Below are positions 60,941-64,000 of a stretch of 64,000 nucleotides of DNA, one piece after another. This stretch comes from Synchiropus splendidus. Lineage: Eukaryota; Chordata; Actinopteri; Syngnathiformes; Callionymidae. The position numbers and the translations under genes are program-made. Within the stretch, counting starts at the first letter, position 1; each line of letters begins with the position of its first letter. The notes under the pieces were generated by a model that was not told where the DNA came from, did no database searches, and saw only the letters and a list, made by a program, of their open reading frames with translations. The stretch covers positions 1,557,501 to 1,621,500 of the forward strand of contig NC_071340.1 of the NCBI RefSeq assembly GCF_027744825.2. The letters run 5' to 3'.

Positions 60941-63900
60941 TTATGTTTGGCGTTCCGGTATCAACCTTATCTCAGACTGAAAACGTGTTTTCTGCATTGT
61001 GCCATAACTTTGCAGGGAAACTTCAGAACATGAAATTTTCACCTCCAACTTTGGCAGAAAGGGTCTTTCTAGTAGTTGCACATCAAATCTAAGCTGTTTG
61101 AAGTGTTTTTCCAAAGTTAACACCATTTTTATGTTTGGCGTTCCAGAAACAAACTTATCTCAGGCTGAAAACGCGTTTTACACAATTTGCCATAACTTTG
61201 CAGGAAAGCTTCAGAACATGAAATTTTTACCTCCCACTATAGCAGAAAGGGTCTTTCTAGTAGTTGCACATCAAATCTAAGCTGTCTGAAGTGTTTTTCC
61301 AAAGTTATCAACATTTTTATGTTTGGCGTTCTGGAACCCACCTTATCTCAGGCTGAAAACGCGTTTTCTGCATTGTGCCATAACTTTGCAGGGAGACTTC
61401 AGAACATGAAATTTTCTCCTCCCACTATAGCAGAAAGGGTCTTTCTAGTAGTTGCACATCAAATTTAGGCTGTCGAAAGTTTTTTTCCAAAGTTATCAAC
61501 ATTTTTATGTTTGGCGTTACGGAATCAACCTCATCTCCGGCTGAAAACGCGTTTTCTGCATTGTGCCATAACTTTGCAGGGAAGCTTCAGAACATGAAAT
61601 TTTCACCTCCCACTATAGCAGAAAAGGTCATTCTAGTAGTTGCACTTCAAATCAAAGCTGTCTTGAAGTGTTTTTCTAAAGTTATCAACATTTTTATGTT
61701 TGGCGTTCCGGAACCCACCTTATCTCAGCCTGAAAACGTGTTTTACATATTTTGCCATAACTTTTCAGGGAAGCTTCAGAACATGAAATGTTCGCCTCCC
61801 ACTATAGCAGATAGGGTCTTTCTAGTAGTTGCACATCAAATCTAAGCTGTCTGAAGTGTTTTTCCAAAGTTATCAACATTTTTATTTTTGGCGTTCTGGA
61901 ACCCACCTTATCTCAGGCTGAAAACGTGTTTTCTGCATTGTGCCATAACTTTGCAGGGAAGCTTCAGAACATGAAATTTTCACCTCCCACTATAGCAGAA
62001 AGGGTCTTTCTAGTAGTTGCACATCAAATCTAAGCTGTATGAAGTGTTTTTCCAAAGTTAACACCATTTTTACGTTTGGCGTTCCAGAAACAACCTTATC
62101 TCAGGCTGAAACCGCGTTTTACGCAATTTGCCATAACTTTGCAGGGAAGCTTCAGAACATGAAATTTTCACCTCCCACTATAGCAGAAAGTGGCTTTCTA
62201 GCAGTTGCACATCAAATCTAAGCTGTCTGAAGTGTTTTTCCAAAGTTATCAATATTTTTATGTTTGGCGTTCCGGAATCGACCTTATCTCAGGCTGAAAA
62301 CGCGTTTCCTGCATTGTGGCATAACTTTGCAGGGATGCTTCAGAACATGAAATTTTCACCTCCCACTATAGCAGAAAGGGTCTTTCTAGTAGTTGCACAT
62401 CAAATCTAAGCTGTTTGAAGTGTTTTTCCAAAGTTATCAACATTTTTATGTTTGGCGTTCCGGAATCAACCTTATCTCAGACTGAAAACGTGTTTTCTGC
62501 ATTGTGCCATAACTTTGCAGGGAAACTTCAGAACATGAAATTTTCACCTCCAACTATAGCAGAAAGGGTCTTTCTACTAGTTGCACATCAAATCTAAGCT
62601 GTTTGAAGTGTTTTTCCAAAGAAAACACCATTTTTATGTTTGGCGTTCCAGAAACAAACTTATCTCAGGCTGAAAACGCGTTTTACACAATTTGCCATAA
62701 CTTTGCAGGAAAGCTTCAGAACATGAAATTTTTACCTCCCACTATAGCAGAAAGGGTCTTTCTAGTAGTTGCACATCAAATCTAAGCTGTCTGAAGTGTT
62801 TTTCCAAAGTTATCAACATTTTTATGTTTGGCGTTCTGGAACCCACCTCATCTCCGGCTGAAAACGCGTTTTCTGCATTGTGCCATAACTTTGCAGGGAA
62901 GCTTCAGAACATGAAATTTTAACCTCCCACTATAGCAGAAAAGGTCATTCTAGTAGTTGCACTTCAAATCAAAGCTGTCTTGAAGTGTTTTTCTAAAGTT
63001 ATCAACATTTTTATGTTTGGCATTCCTGAACCCACCTTATCTCAGCCTGAAAACGTGTTTTACATATTTTGCCATAACTTTGCTGGGAAGCTTCAGAACA
63101 TGAAATTTTCAACTCTCACTGTAGCAGAAAGTGGCTTTCTAGTAGTTGCACATCAAATCTAAGCTGTCTGAAGTGTTTTAACAAAGTTATCAACATTTTT
63201 ATGTTTGCCGTTCTGGAAATCACCTTATCTCAGGCTGAAAACGCGTTTTCTGCATTGTGCCATAACTTTGCAGGGAGACTTCAGAACATTAAATTTTCTC
63301 CTCCCACTATATCAGAAAGGGTATTTCTAATAGTTGCTCATCAAATCTAAGTTGTCTGAAGTGTTTTTCCAAAGTTATCAACATTCTTATGTTTGGCGTT
63401 CCGGAATCGACCTTATCTCAGGATGAAAAATCGTTTTCTGCATTGTCCCATAACTTTTCAGGGAAGCTTCAGAACATGATATTTTCACCTCCAACTATAG
63501 CAGAAAGGGTCTTTCTAGTAGTTGCACATCAAATCTAAGCTGTCTGAAGTGTTTTTCCAAAGTTATCAACATTTTTATGTTTGGCGTTCTGGAACCCACC
63601 TTATCTCAGGCTGAAAACGCGTTTTACGCATTGTGCCATAACTTTGCAGGGAAGGTTCAGAACATGATATTTTCACCTCCCACTATAGCAGAAAGGGTCT
63701 TTCTTGTAGTTGCACATCAAATCTAAGCTGTCTGAAGTGTTTTTCGAAAGTTTTCAACATTTTTATGTTTGGTGTTCCTGAACTCACCTAATCTCACGCT
63801 TAAAACGCGTTTTCTGCATTGTGCCATAACTTTGCAGGGAAGCTTCAGAACATGAAATTTTCACCTCCCACTATAGCAGAAAGGGTCTTTCTAGTAGTTG

Positions 63901-64000
63901 CACATCAAATCTAAGCTGTCTGAAGTGTTTTTCCAAAGTTATCAACATTTTTATGTTTGGCGTTCTGGAACCCACCTTATCACAGGCTGAAAACGCGTTT
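60941..64000 (+). repeat. Satellite array to the right edge, with a 1,505-bp 8-mer offset
   Basis: The stretch 60915-61310 recurs at 62420-62815 at an offset of 1,505 bp, with TCAGACTGAAAACGTG, CACCTCCAACT and GTTCCAGAAACAAAC as markers. A block with GCAGAAAAGGTCATTC and GTTGCACTTCAAATCAAAG appears at about 61620 and 62936, one monomer closer, so an exchange removed one unit. The last monomer is cut by the window end. Confidence 0.88.

Noticed and set aside
1..64000. CRISPR array
   Set aside because: The repeats are 188 bp, contiguous without unique spacers, and form higher-order units; no cas genes are present.
1..64000. CENP-B box in the monomer
   Set aside because: No segment on either strand fits the TTCG....A..CGGG core. 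TTCGAAAG and TTCCGGAA only share a few bases with it.

Overview
This window is almost entirely satellite DNA from a eukaryotic chromosome. It is a head-to-tail array of a monomer of about 188 bp, all copies in one orientation, and it runs off both ends of the window. About 62.3 kb is satellite, which at 188 bp per unit is roughly 330 monomers. The only non-satellite stretch is a 1,698-bp insertion at 8331-10028 with the hallmarks of a solo LTR: TG...CA ends and a perfect 5-bp target-site duplication, CCTCC. I find no credible protein gene, tRNA, rRNA, CRISPR array or prokaryotic operon. The many short open frames are read-throughs of the monomer. The organism cannot be named from the sequence; a metazoan, perhaps an invertebrate, is a guess only. 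Monomer length, higher-order structure and absence of genes fit a centromeric or pericentromeric array, but no kinetochore-protein site is recognised.

The monomer, read from the anchor CCCACTATAGCAG, contains in order: a block ending GTAGTTGCACATCAAATC, TAAGCTGTCTGAAG, an A/T-tract segment (GTGTTTTTCC...AACATTTTTATG), TTTGGCG, a highly variable diagnostic block (TTCCGGAATCGACC, TTCTGGAACCC, TTTTGAAATCAACC, TTTCGAAATCGACC and others), CTTATCTCAGGCT, a 14-bp palindrome GAAAACGCGTTTTC, GCATTGTGCCATAAC, a HindIII-type AAGCTT, and AACATGAAATTTT(C/A)A.

The array is a mosaic of regional subfamilies and higher-order repeats (HORs), recognised here by shared rare variants at fixed offsets. 1-8330: an 8-mer HOR of 1,505 bp and an 11-mer HOR of 2,072 bp. 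8331-10028: solo LTR. 10029-12400: same subfamily as the left arm, resuming in phase. 12400-14520: a 564-bp trimer. 14521-19022: two copies of a ~2.15-2.34 kb unit. 20970-25840: two copies of a related ~2.34-2.53 kb unit carrying the same internally deleted monomers. 28.2-35 kb: a local subfamily marked by TATGACAAACAGG. 35-39.5 kb: a 940-bp 5-mer HOR and a 6-mer offset. 39.5-47.6 kb: a 2,073-bp 11-mer HOR, two full near-identical copies plus partial ones. 52523-55559: a 1,502-bp 8-mer duplicated in tandem with no mismatch seen by eye. 55.6-64 kb: mixed monomers with local 4-mer and 8-mer repeats.

There is no gene network here. The biology is array evolution by unequal exchange and local amplification, with one long-range transfer of a monomer (5935-6165 matches 43994-44224), plus one retroelement insertion whose empty site survives in a duplicated copy at 3618-3622. 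HOR boundaries are eye-read and approximate to about 10-30 bp.
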